A stretch of DNA of 7,189 nucleotides from Chloroflexota bacterium (GTDB lineage Bacteria > Chloroflexota > Limnocylindria > QHBO01): positions 1-7,189 of the forward strand of contig JAPSGM010000097.1 in assembly GCA_031177555.1 (NCBI GenBank). Direction: 5' to 3'. The notes under the pieces were generated by a model, which had not been told where the DNA came from, ran no database searches, and saw nothing but the letters and a program-made list of their open reading frames with translations. The position numbers were made by a program, and so were the translations under genes. This document shows, in pieces, positions 1 to 6,234 of the stretch; position 1 is the first letter of the stretch, and every line of letters begins with the position of its first letter.

Positions 1-15
1 AGCCCTTATGGGGTT

Positions 16-81
16 GTGTCTCATGCGTCTCATGCGTCTCCTCGATGTACTGCGTGAACGCGGCTGAGACGCATGAGACAC
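16..81. repeat. 17-bp perfect inverted repeat with tandem 9-mers
   Basis: GTGTCTCATGCGTCTCA at 16-32 is the exact reverse complement of 65-81, separated by 32 nt. The left arm is also part of a tandem 9-mer, TCTCATGCG, at 19-27 and 28-36 plus a partial third copy (TCTC, 37-40). It could be a long-loop RNA hairpin, a pair of protein-binding sites, or the fused termini of a lost insertion sequence. The sequence does not decide among these. It lies in the tail of the integrase remnant, so a recombination or IS-end origin is reasonable but unproven. Confidence 0.75.
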
Positions 82-123
82 TTCACCAGGAATCCGGTAT
101 GCGGTACCAACCTCGCCCTTATC

Positions 124-149
124 GGCCCGATCTGAGCTCAGATCGGGCC
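124..149. repeat. Perfect 26-bp palindrome, hairpin-forming
   Basis: The two 13-nt halves, GGCCCGATCTGAG and CTCAGATCGGGCC, are perfect reverse complements with no spacer, centred between 136 and 137. RNA would fold into a stem of about 11 bp with a minimal loop. The plus-strand flank is CTTCGTTT and the minus-strand flank is GATAAGGG, so neither has the long T-run of a strong intrinsic terminator. A weak terminator on the plus strand or a dimer-binding operator are both possible. Confidence 0.6.
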
Positions 150-173
150 CTTCGTTTGCCTCGACCCCGGTCA

Positions 174-240
174 ATGAGCCCTTATTGGAGCCCTTATCCG
201 TCCCGGCGACGAGCGTGGAGCCCTTGTCGGAGCCCTTTAC
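174..240 (-). repeat. Short degenerate repeats encoding (D/N)KGS in the integrase-remnant tail
   Basis: Variants of GGAGCCCTTATCGG occur at 174-187, 187-200, 217-230 and 229-240. Related GCCCTTAT words are at 3-9 and 115-122. On the minus strand in the integrase-remnant frame each copy reads (D/N/V)KGS, giving VKGSDKGS and then TDKGSNKGS. The repeats are thus best explained as coding repeats of a low-complexity tail and not as iterons. Spacing is irregular (about 13, 30 and 12 nt), which also argues against a replication or CRISPR-type array. Confidence 0.55.
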
Positions 241-488
241 CGCGGCGCCGACGGGGGCGTCACGCCGGCCGAGCATGGCGTCGACGCGCCGGGCCTCCGG
301 CGGCGACAGGGGCCGCATCTCGGGGGTCGTGGCGCGGGGCAGGCTGGCGCCAGTGGCCGGGTTGCGCTCGATGAGCCGCCAGGCAGCCAACGGTGTGGAG
401 ACCACCGCCTGGTGGGCCGTGCTTCGGCTCACGCGGTGGGTAGGCGAGCTGCTGATTCCTGATCACTCGGTCTGCATTGGGCTCGTGT

Positions 489-528
489 GCGGGCGTGGCC
501 AAGCGGTAAGGCGCCTGGACTCTGGATA
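489..528 (+). other. tRNA-Gln(CUG)-like 5' half, truncated
   Basis: The stretch reads as the first half of a tRNA. Positions 489-495 would be the 5' acceptor strand (GCGGGCG), then TG, then a D-arm GCC-AAGCGGTAA-GGC at 498-512, then an anticodon loop CTCTGGA with the U33-like T and anticodon CTG. The 3' side of the anticodon stem does not pair properly. No T-arm of the GGTTCGAATCC type and no CGCCCGC acceptor partner follow before 705. It cannot be a working tRNA. A half tRNA next to an integrase remnant would fit an attachment-site scar, but chance resemblance remains possible because only about 40 nt are involved. Confidence 0.4.
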
Positions 529-598
529 CTTCCCCGCGTCCGTAAATGCTTGCAGCGTGACCGCATGCACCGACGCGACCGAATCAGACGCGCAAAGT

Positions 599-629
599 GA
601 GCCGCCCCACCATCGCGGCTGGGCGGCTC
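599..629 (-). terminator. Hairpin, possible terminator for the minus-strand genes
   Basis: GAGCCGCCC at 599-607 pairs perfectly with GGGCGGCTC at 621-629 around a 13-nt loop. On the minus strand the stem is followed by ACTTTGCG, which contains only a short T-run. It starts 77 nt beyond the stop codon of the secreted-protein gene at 706. It could end transcription of the 1685-706 gene pair, or stabilise the 3' end of its mRNA. The weak T-tract makes the call uncertain. Confidence 0.4.
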
Positions 630-705
630 CCGGTACCGGCATCAGAATCCGACGGACGCGCTTGATATAGACGGTGGCACCATGATGACCAGCCGCGCCT
701 ACCTC

Positions 706-1176
706 TTAGGCTGCGGCTAGGTATGCGCCGATCAGCTCCTCGCCGTAGGCATCAGGGAAGTGGTCGATCCCGCGTCCGTTAGACAGCACGCCGCTCGGAT
801 CGCCATTGCGATGCACACCGCCAGCTGCCACGGCGTGGGCGTTCACCAAGAACCCGTCCGGGACGCCGGCCGCCAGGGCCAGCGACGCCATGGTCGGGAT
901 CTGCTCCGGACTGCGTGGCGGCAGCTCAGGAAGTCCGAACTCCGACTCGAGGTCGTTGTCGACGATGAAGATCGCGAAAGCGAACAGCTCGGCGAGCGGG
1001 AGCGTGACCCAGCCGTTGGACTGCGCCGCGCCGGCATTACCCTGATCGCTGCGACTGGTGTTGATGCACTCGAACCCGAGCGCGCTCGCCGGAATCGCCA
1101 CCGCCAAGAGGCTGGCCAGCGCCAGCGAGATGAGTAGACGCCGGCCTGTGACTCGAGCGCCGATCGTCGGTCGCAT
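706..1176 (-). CDS. Secreted protein of unknown function (156 aa)
   Basis: I do not recognise a named family. The start is well supported: AAGGAGG lies 8 nt upstream of the ATG. The N terminus is a classical Sec signal peptide, with Arg at 8, 12 and 13, a hydrophobic core at about 14-28, and the likely cleavage site PASA-LG after residue 32. The mature part of about 124 residues contains a single cysteine (C37), which is not in a lipobox. It has an LPELPPRSPEQ stretch near the middle and a C-terminal NGRGIDHFPDAYGEEL segment that looks conserved-type. No transmembrane helix is evident after the signal peptide, so I infer release to the cell surface or outside. The gene lies 32 nt downstream of the membrane-protein gene at 1685-1209 on the same strand, so the two are probably co-transcribed. 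It ends in TAA, unlike its TGA-ending neighbours. Confidence 0.8.
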   Translation of the reverse strand: MRPTIGARVTGRRLLISLALASLLAVAIPASALGFECINTSRSDQGNAGAAQSNGWVTLPLAELFAFAIFIVDNDLESEFGLPELPPRSPEQIPTMASLALAAGVPDGFLVNAHAVAAGGVHRNGDPSGVLSNGRGIDHFPDAYGEELIGAYLAAA

Positions 1177-1184
1177 GATGTGGA

Positions 1185-1191
1185 CCTCCTT
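1185..1191 (-). promoter_or_regulatory. Strong ribosome binding site for the secreted-protein gene
   Basis: The minus strand reads AAGGAGG, a full match to the anti-Shine-Dalgarno consensus, 8 nt before the ATG at 1176. It fixes that start, and it sits in the short gap after the stop of the preceding gene. Confidence 0.75.
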
Positions 1192-1208
1192 GTACTGGAT
1201 GGGGGAGA

Positions 1209-1685
1209 TCAGCTGCCTGCGCTACGCGCATGCGGCATGGAGGCCACCCCGTGTCCCCCGGACCGCGCGGCAAGCAGGCCGACCGCGGCGAGCGCCGCCA
1301 TGAGCAACCCGCCAAGGGACAGGAAGCCGGGCTCCCCGGCGGCCAGATAGCTCAGGCCCAGCGCTGCCAGAGCCGCAACCAGCACCCAACTAGCAATCCA
1401 GGCCCAGCCTGAACCGTGGCGGAAGCCCTCCACCCCCACCAGCGCCGAGAGCACGCCGAATGCGGTGAACCAGATGGCAACCTGCCGGGCATTGGCCGAC
1501 ATCGAGTCGGCGACCACCGGATACTCCTGCCTGAACTCACTGAGCGGGACGCCCGTTGCTTGTTCGAACCAGGTGATGCGAGGCCCGATGAAGAACCACG
1601 TCACACCATTCAGCACCAACAAGGAACCGATCGCGATCACGATTCCCCAGCCCCATCGCCTGCGCCCGCCGTGAACTCCGTTCAT
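1209..1685 (-). CDS. Four-helix integral membrane protein of unknown function (158 aa)
   Basis: Hydrophobic segments lie at about 12-34, 66-86, 94-115 and 120-140, with a short Arg-rich N terminus (GGRRRWGWG). A polar loop of about 30 residues between helices 1 and 2 contains ITWFEQATGVPLSEFRQEY, probably on the outer face by the positive-inside rule. I chose the ATG at 1685 because a GGAGG-type ribosome binding site lies 8 nt before it. An in-frame GTG 21 nt further up would put that site inside the coding sequence. No catalytic motif is visible and I do not recognise the family. The stop is TGA. The secreted-protein gene follows 32 nt downstream, so the pair may act together at the cell envelope, which is inference from spacing only. 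Confidence 0.75.
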   Translation of the reverse strand: MNGVHGGRRRWGWGIVIAIGSLLVLNGVTWFFIGPRITWFEQATGVPLSEFRQEYPVVADSMSANARQVAIWFTAFGVLSALVGVEGFRHGSGWAWIASWVLVAALAALGLSYLAAGEPGFLSLGGLLMAALAAVGLLAARSGGHGVASMPHARSAGS

Positions 1686-1979
1686 GTCGCTTTCCTCCCT
1701 CCTCACTCTGCTCGGAGCCGATCAATGACCGCGTCGAGACCCATCGGCTTCGGCCCCCAAGCAGCGCGAGCCCAATCAGGACCAGAATCAGCAACGGGAC
1801 AGCAGGGGCGCCCACGCCCGACGGCGAGCCGCCAGCCACACGCTGCCCGTCTATGGGCGATTCGACACCAGCTGGCGTCCCGCCGTCATGGGGCAGCTGT
1901 CCCGATCGGCCGAGGAAAGCAGGCATAGGCCGCTCAGCGCGATCCGGTATGTCGCTGTAGCGATGGGCGATCGGTTCAT
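1686..1979 (-). pseudogene. Possible frameshifted small exported, membrane-anchored protein
   Basis: Most of this 457-nt gap (1686-2142) has no clear gene, but two minus-strand pieces look like parts of one. An ATG at 1979 opens 42 codons with a signal-peptide-like start (MNRSPIATATYRIALSGLCL), ending at a TAG at 1853-1851. A second frame, open from 2079, encodes a Gly/Pro/Ser-rich stretch and then the strongly hydrophobic VPLLILVLIGLALLGGRSR at about 1797-1740, which looks like a C-terminal membrane anchor. That second frame runs on to 1537, about 149 nt into the next gene, which is unlikely for an intact gene. One or two frameshifts would join signal peptide, short mature region and anchor into a protein of about 80-90 aa. 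No good ribosome binding site precedes 1979. The part from 1980 to 2142 shows nothing I can support. Confidence 0.25.
1694..1703 (-). promoter_or_regulatory. Ribosome binding site that decides the 1685 start
   Basis: The minus strand reads GAGGAGGGAGG in this stretch, ending 8 nt before the ATG at 1685. Its position inside the alternative GTG-initiated extension argues for the shorter 158-aa protein. Confidence 0.6.
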
Positions 1980-2142
1980 GATCTTCGACGCCGACCCTCT
2001 CAATGCGCGTGACTGCAGGTCCGCTCTGACGTGGAGTCCCTGGCCTGCTATTGGTACCTACTCCGACGATCGGCCCGGCCTACTGCACGACCCGGGTCCC
2101 GTGCCGAATGGCCGCTGCTGCCTCGAGGGGCTGCCTCGTGGA

Positions 2143-2559
2143 TCATGACTCGCCCGCGGCCTCCGGCGGCACCCGATCGAGGATCGATGCGGCCTCACGG
2201 TACCGGGCGCTGCCACGCCGGGCCACCACAAGGCCAATCCAGAAAACGAGCAGCGCGTTCGGCGGATGCAGCGCCGCAACCCAGGGGAGCTGATCGCCCA
2301 GACCGGGGAGTGATGGCTGCACCACCGAGCCCATCACGAAAAGCGCCACGCAAAGCCACACCGTTCGTAGTCCGATGCGTGCCGGCCAGGCCAGCAGGAG
2401 GATGAGGATCGGCAGATACGCCACCAGCCAACCGAACGACGCGTGCAACCGCATGTCACCGGCCCCGAAGAGCCCGACGCCGGCGAAGAAAACCTGGACG
2501 ATCACTGCGCCCACGAAGAGCCAGGCAATGATCGCGAAGGCCAAGCGCCAGGTGCGCAT
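2143..2559 (-). CDS. DUF6220-like four-helix membrane protein, copy B (138 aa)
   Basis: A small integral membrane protein with hydrophobic segments at about 5-31, 41-60, 64-82 and 95-113, and a polar tail to 138. It fits my recollection of the DUF6220 family, whose function is unknown. The visible hallmarks are an early Q (Q22 in VQVFFAG), a His at the start of helix 2 (H39), a Gln at the end of helix 3 (Q81) and a late His-Asn pair (H98, N101 in LHPPNALL). The upstream copy keeps the same residues in the same order. The ATG lies 3 nt after the TGA of copy A, with GAGG just upstream inside copy A, so translation is probably coupled. Four helices with two conserved His and two conserved Gln might bind a cofactor such as haem or quinone, but this is speculation. 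Confidence 0.82.
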   Translation of the reverse strand: MRTWRLAFAIIAWLFVGAVIVQVFFAGVGLFGAGDMRLHASFGWLVAYLPILILLLAWPARIGLRTVWLCVALFVMGSVVQPSLPGLGDQLPWVAALHPPNALLVFWIGLVVARRGSARYREAASILDRVPPEAAGES

Positions 2560-2562
2560 CGG

Positions 2563-2940
2563 TCAGCCTCGGTTGAGCGCCACCGACCTGCCGGCGCGGT
2601 GAGCGAGGCTGATCGCGAGCCAGAAGATGACCAGCGCGTTCACGGCGTGGAAGGCGGCCAGCAGTGGTGCCGCATCGGCGGTCGAGGGAAGCAGCGTCTG
2701 GGCTGCGTAGAGGACCAGCAGCAGCGCGGTGAGCGACAGGGTTCGCCCGCTCAAGCGTCCAAGCCGACCCAGCAGGAGCATTCCGGGCAGAAGCCAGCCG
2801 TAGGTGTAGGCGAAGTCGGCATGCACCGAGTGCGGGATGCCCGCTTGGAACAGGTCGAGCCCCACGAGGAAGAGCTGCACGAACAGGCACGCCACGAAGA
2901 GCCAGGCGACGCCGACGAAGCCGATGCGTGCATGGCGCAC
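2563..2940 (-). CDS. DUF6220-like four-helix membrane protein, copy A (125 aa)
   Basis: This is a paralogue of the gene just downstream. Both begin MR and share the pattern AWLF...VQ.F..G...F at residues 12-31, a His at the start of helix 2 (H40), Q81, and H98 with N101 in FHAVNALVIFW. Helices are at about 5-31, 45-60, 66-84 and 97-114. An in-frame start at 3006 would add 22 polar residues. I prefer the GTG at 2940 because a purine-rich GGAGGAAGGTGAAGG precedes it by 7 nt and because copy B begins at exactly the equivalent residue. The gene is 106 nt downstream of the response regulator and may share its transcript. I infer a tandem duplication within the family. Function is unknown. Confidence 0.8.
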   Translation of the reverse strand: MRHARIGFVGVAWLFVACLFVQLFLVGLDLFQAGIPHSVHADFAYTYGWLLPGMLLLGRLGRLSGRTLSLTALLLVLYAAQTLLPSTADAAPLLAAFHAVNALVIFWLAISLAHRAGRSVALNRG

Positions 2941-2947
2941 GAGCTTG

Positions 2948-2962
2948 CCTTCACCTTCCTCC
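2948..2962 (-). promoter_or_regulatory. Ribosome binding site supporting the GTG start at 2940
   Basis: The minus strand reads GGAGGAAGGTGAAGG, with its last AAGG 7 nt before the GTG. No comparable site precedes the longer alternative start at 3006. Confidence 0.55.
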
Positions 2963-3046
2963 ACGATCACGTCGGGATGGTGGCGCCGATGAAGTCCCGG
3001 GGTCACGGGGCGGTCGTCCCGACGCTCCAGGGAAAGGCGGCGCGCC

Positions 3047-3709
3047 TCATCGGCGTTCCTCGCCGCCCATCCCCGACCGGCGTGCCCGGACGATGGCCTG
3101 CGAGCGGTCGACGACCTGCAGCTTGTCGAGGATCACGCTCACGTTGTTGCGCACCGTCTTGTCGCTGAGCCCAAGCCGTCGCGCGATCGCCTGGTTGCTC
3201 TCGCCGCGCGCGATGTGCTCGAGAACCTCTCGCTCGCGCTGCGTGAGCTCCGGGAAGGGTCGCGCGGCGACAGCCGCGTCTGCCGCCCCGCTGAAGAAGG
3301 CGGCGATGCGCCGGGCGATGGCCGCACCGAAGATCGACTCGCCGCTGGCGGCCGCCTCAATCGCCCGCACCAGCTCGTCGCGACCGGCCTCCTTCAGCAG
3401 GTAGCCCCGGGCGCCTGCCCGCATGGCGGCGAAGACCGAGTCGTCGTCCTCGAGCATGGTCAGCACCAGCACCGCGGTCTCGGGCCGCTCCTGTACGAGC
3501 TGGCGGGTGGCCTCGATGCCGTTCACGATCGGCATCTGGAGGTCCATCAGCACAACGTCGGGCTCGAGCGAGCGCGCCAGACGGACGGCCTCCTCCCCCG
3601 ATCCTGCCTCCCCGGCAACCCGGATCTGATCGACGGTGGCGAACAGCGCCCCGACGCCGGCTCGGTAGGCGGGGTGGTCGTCGGCGACGAGCACCGAAAT
3701 CGGCGCCAT
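3047..3709 (-). CDS. NarL/LuxR-family response regulator (220 aa)
   Basis: A DNA-binding response regulator, the expected phosphorylation target of the kinase encoded just upstream. The receiver domain spans about 4-120 with the acidic pair D10/D11, the phospho-acceptor D56 in VVLMDLQMP, T84 in VLVLTM and K106 in GYLLKEA. A linker of about 30 residues leads to a LuxR-type helix-turn-helix at about 153-210. It shows the typical LTQREREVLEHIARGESNQA and a recognition-helix segment LSDKTVRNNVSVILDKL. All key residues are present, and length is normal for the family. Its ATG overlaps the kinase stop as TGATG, indicating translational coupling and a cognate pair. Targets cannot be read from the sequence; the DUF6220-like genes 106 nt downstream or its own operon are natural candidates. 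Confidence 0.95.
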   Translation of the reverse strand: MAPISVLVADDHPAYRAGVGALFATVDQIRVAGEAGSGEEAVRLARSLEPDVVLMDLQMPIVNGIEATRQLVQERPETAVLVLTMLEDDDSVFAAMRAGARGYLLKEAGRDELVRAIEAAASGESIFGAAIARRIAAFFSGAADAAVAARPFPELTQREREVLEHIARGESNQAIARRLGLSDKTVRNNVSVILDKLQVVDRSQAIVRARRSGMGGEERR

Positions 3710-5973
3710 CAGTCCGGTCCCGGTGGGATCGGCAGACGAGCGACCACGGCGGTCCCCGATGTCCCGTTAGGCCGGATCTGTAGCGAACCGCCCAGCTCGG
3801 CGACGCGCTCGCGCATCGAGCGAAGTCCGACGCCCGGAGCCACTGGCTGTGGCACTCCCACGCCGTCATCGCGGATCTCCATCCTCAGGTCGCCGTCCAG
3901 CTCGATCTGCACGGCACACGAGCGCGCCCGCGCGTGGTGCACCACGTTCGTAAGCGCCTCTAGCGCGACCCGGTAGGCGGCCGTCTCGACCGCAGCGGGG
4001 AGTGGCGGCAGGTCCTCGGGGGCGACGACATCGACACCGAACCGACCGTCTGAGGAGAAATGCGCCGCCCGTTCCCGGAGGGCCCCGATTAGGCCCAGCT
4101 CGTCAAGCGATGACGGGCGAAGGTCACGAGCGATTCGGCGCACCTCGCGCATTGCGGCCGACGTGTCGGCCTCGAGGTCGCGCAGGATCTCCCTGGCTCG
4201 AACCGGATCCTCGTCGAGCGCCCCCTGGGCTGCCTGCAACTGGAGCCGGCTGCCGGCCAGCGCCGGGCCGAGGCCATCGTGGAGCTCGCGGCGCAGCTGT
4301 CGGCGCTCCTCCTCGCGCGTCGCGACCAGCCGCTCGCGCGACCGCTGCAGCTCGAGGTTGAGACGGACGGCGTACGCCGCGGGGCTCGCCTGGCGAGCGA
4401 GATCGGTGAGCAGCCTCCAGTCCTTGTTGCTCATCGGCCCGCCGTCGCGCGGGGCGACGAGGAGCTGGCCGACCTGCTCGCCTTGGTGGAGTAGCGAGAG
4501 CGGGACCGTCTCAGCCTCGTGGCGGCCACGGCCCTCGGCCAGCAGGATCCCATCCTCCCCCTCCACCTCGATTGCCACGTACGGGACTTTCAGCGCGTTC
4601 GATACGGTATCAACCACCGCGACCAGCATCTCCTGTGGAGCAAGCGACGTCTCGATCCGCTCGCCGAGGTGGGCAAGGGCGCGGTACGGGTCGTCGCGAT
4701 CTCCGTACATCAGCCGGTTGATCGCCCGTTGCAGCGCGTCTCGCATCGGCTGGGCGAGCAGGACCACGATCCCGGTCGCCACGAGCGCCGCGGCGAAGCC
4801 GAACTGGTCCCGGACCAGCAGGACGGTCGCACCCACCAGGACCACGTAGACGAGCGCGATCCCGACCGTCAGCACGCCGTAGACGATCGTGCGGTTGACG
4901 ATCCGCTCCATCTCGAAGGCGCGCAGACGTAGCACGGCCCAGCCGAGGGAAGCCACGATGGGGATGGCCAGCAGTGACGCGGCCGACCAGGGCAGCAGCG
5001 GCTGACCGATGACGATCGAGGGAATCAGCCACAGGATCACCCAGACAATTGCCACCCCGCCAAGCCCGCCCATGAGCAGCGCGTACCGGCGCCGATCGGC
5101 GCGATCCGGCAGGGTCAGCAGACGGATCGGGATCGCGGCGGCGATGAGTCCGAACGCGCCGAGCATCGTGGCCGACTCGATCACTCCCATCTGGGCGAAC
5201 CAGGCGACCGCCGGCTCGCCGAGGAGATGGGCCTTCACCAGGATCACCGCCGCCGCCACGCTCGGCAGCAGCGCGAGGAGGACGGCCGACCGCCGATGAC
5301 GCACGAGCCAGGGCATCGGCCTGGGGTAGACGAAGCCGAAGGCGCCAAACGCGGCGATTCCCAGGAAGTAGACCGGCGAGAACGCGGCGTGCATGGGGAG
5401 GAGCGGCCCGGAGACGAGGTCGTTCACGCCGATCCAGCGCCAGAAGGTGCCGGGCAGGAAGGCGGCGGCCGCCAAGAGCAGCAGCTGGGCGGCAGGATCC
5501 CGCGGCCGGTTGAGGAAGACAAATGCGGCGATCGCGGTCAGCGTCGGGATCGTCAGCAGCGCCGCCCAATCTTCGCGGACGAGGGTGTCGAGCGAGAAGC
5601 GGGCCAGCGGCTGGAGCACTCGCCGTGTGCCCTCGGCCGACGTGACGTCGTACGTCAGCGGACCGGGATGCGCCTCCGCGGTGATCTCGAACGGCGAGCG
5701 GACGACGTCGCCGACCGCCAGACCGTCGACATGGGTGACCGCCTCTGACGGGAGCAGCCGGGAAACCGCGCCGACCGGTCGCTGCAGCCAGCCGTCGCCT
5801 CGCACGGCGTTCCCAATCTGAAACGGCTGCCATTCGGTGCCGTCCCACGGCGACGTGGCGCGGAGGACGAACAGCGTCACGGCGAGGACGATCGCGCTGG
5901 CCGCGAAGGCCGCGACGAGGGCAGGCCGCAGACGCTCCCCGCTCCGGCTCACGGCATACAGCGCACTGGACAT
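3709..5973 (-). CDS. Membrane sensor histidine kinase, NarL/DesK type with GAF-like domain (754 aa)
   Basis: The protein senses an unknown signal and should phosphorylate the downstream regulator. One N-terminal helix (about 17-38) is followed by an outside segment at about 40-135. Its GDGWLQRP...HVDGLAVGDVV stretch resembles a PDZ-like fold. A block of about eight or nine helices follows at about 138-410. Next come a conserved linker (NRTIVYGVLT, then INRLMYGDRDDPYRAL), a GAF-like domain at about 433-535, and a HisKA_3 dimerisation domain with phospho-accepting H565 in RRELHDGLGPALAG. The HATPase domain at about 660-749 has an N-box (EALTNVVHHA, N676), IRDDGVGV and GVGLRSMRERV. A longer start at 6273 would add 100 Arg-rich residues and reach the divergent gene. 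I chose the ATG at 5973 because AGGAG lies 7 nt before it and a membrane helix follows at the usual distance. The stop overlaps the regulator's start. The kinase call is firm; the PDZ-like part is tentative. Confidence 0.93.
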   Translation of the reverse strand: MSSALYAVSRSGERLRPALVAAFAASAIVLAVTLFVLRATSPWDGTEWQPFQIGNAVRGDGWLQRPVGAVSRLLPSEAVTHVDGLAVGDVVRSPFEITAEAHPGPLTYDVTSAEGTRRVLQPLARFSLDTLVREDWAALLTIPTLTAIAAFVFLNRPRDPAAQLLLLAAAAFLPGTFWRWIGVNDLVSGPLLPMHAAFSPVYFLGIAAFGAFGFVYPRPMPWLVRHRRSAVLLALLPSVAAAVILVKAHLLGEPAVAWFAQMGVIESATMLGAFGLIAAAIPIRLLTLPDRADRRRYALLMGGLGGVAIVWVILWLIPSIVIGQPLLPWSAASLLAIPIVASLGWAVLRLRAFEMERIVNRTIVYGVLTVGIALVYVVLVGATVLLVRDQFGFAAALVATGIVVLLAQPMRDALQRAINRLMYGDRDDPYRALAHLGERIETSLAPQEMLVAVVDTVSNALKVPYVAIEVEGEDGILLAEGRGRHEAETVPLSLLHQGEQVGQLLVAPRDGGPMSNKDWRLLTDLARQASPAAYAVRLNLELQRSRERLVATREEERRQLRRELHDGLGPALAGSRLQLQAAQGALDEDPVRAREILRDLEADTSAAMREVRRIARDLRPSSLDELGLIGALRERAAHFSSDGRFGVDVVAPEDLPPLPAAVETAAYRVALEALTNVVHHARARSCAVQIELDGDLRMEIRDDGVGVPQPVAPGVGLRSMRERVAELGGSLQIRPNGTSGTAVVARLPIPPGPD

Positions 5974-5980
5974 CAACCGG

Positions 5981-5985
5981 CTCCT
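5981..5985 (-). promoter_or_regulatory. Ribosome binding site supporting the kinase start at 5973
   Basis: The minus strand reads GCAGGAGCCGGTTGATG, with AGGAG 7 nt before the ATG. It favours the 754-aa kinase over a 100-residue N-terminal extension. Confidence 0.6.
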
Positions 5986-6227
5986 GCGCTCAACCGTAGC
6001 GCCCACGGTCAACCTGCGCCCCCTGGTACGTGTCGCGACGGACCTCGTCGCCGCACGCTCATTCCGCCAGTGCCGGACCGACGCGCGGTGCCTGAGTCCC
6101 GGCTGTGGATGGCCCAGGTCTCCCGGGCGGCAGAGGACGCTCGACTCCTGACAGCGGGCGAGGTCCGGTCGAAGCTCGTGATCGAGCCCGTGCCTCCGGC
6201 AGACGGCCGTGGCCGCGGCTCCAAGAG

Positions 6228-6234
6228 AAGGAGG
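6228..6234 (+). promoter_or_regulatory. Strong ribosome binding site for the 6241 gene
   Basis: AAGGAGG ends 6 nt before the ATG at 6241. It fixes this start against the longer open frame that begins at 6070. Confidence 0.75.

Larger units (their letters stand above)
1..462 (-). pseudogene. Remnant of a tyrosine recombinase (phage integrase), catalytic domain missing
   Basis: The minus frame whose codons start at positions divisible by 3 is open from the TGA at 465-463 to the left window edge. It has no convincing start codon. Around 375-289 it encodes LIERNPATG, then PRATTPEMRPLSPPEA, which matches the end of the core-binding region and the entry to the catalytic domain of Tn916/phage-type integrases (family pattern, recalled: IxRNPA ... 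EMRPLtpeEa). Directly after, around 291-220, come RRVDAMLGRR and a Lys/Gly/Ser-rich tail, which resemble the extreme C terminus of such integrases (recalled: REAAxxMDAxLG). The roughly 150 or more residues that should lie between, with the catalytic R, H, R and Y, are absent, and the frame is kept across the junction. Nothing integrase-like was recognised upstream of 462. I infer an in-frame internal deletion in a dead integrase from an old integrated element. The family call is fairly sure; the exact limits are not. Confidence 0.6.

Noticed and set aside
174..240. Iterons or a CRISPR-like array
   Set aside because: The units are only about 12-14 nt and irregularly spaced, and they are explained as coding repeats (KGS) of the integrase tail.
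260..502. Minus-strand open frame of 80 codons with ATG
   Set aside because: It is out of frame with the recognisable integrase motifs, which lie in the frame next to it. Its sequence is Arg/Pro/His-rich without any pattern.
489..528. Functional tRNA or an amber suppressor tRNA that could read the TAG at 6798
   Set aside because: The T-arm and 3' acceptor strand are missing, and the apparent anticodon is CTG, not CTA.
185..670. Plus-strand open frame of 161 codons
   Set aside because: It is the antisense of the integrase remnant and of the DKGS-encoding repeats. It has no ribosome binding site and its composition is that of a GC-rich shadow frame.
2443..3168. Long plus-strand open frame across the DUF6220 genes
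   Set aside because: It is an antisense shadow of two real membrane-protein genes, very rich in Glu/Gln/Gly/Arg and without domain features.
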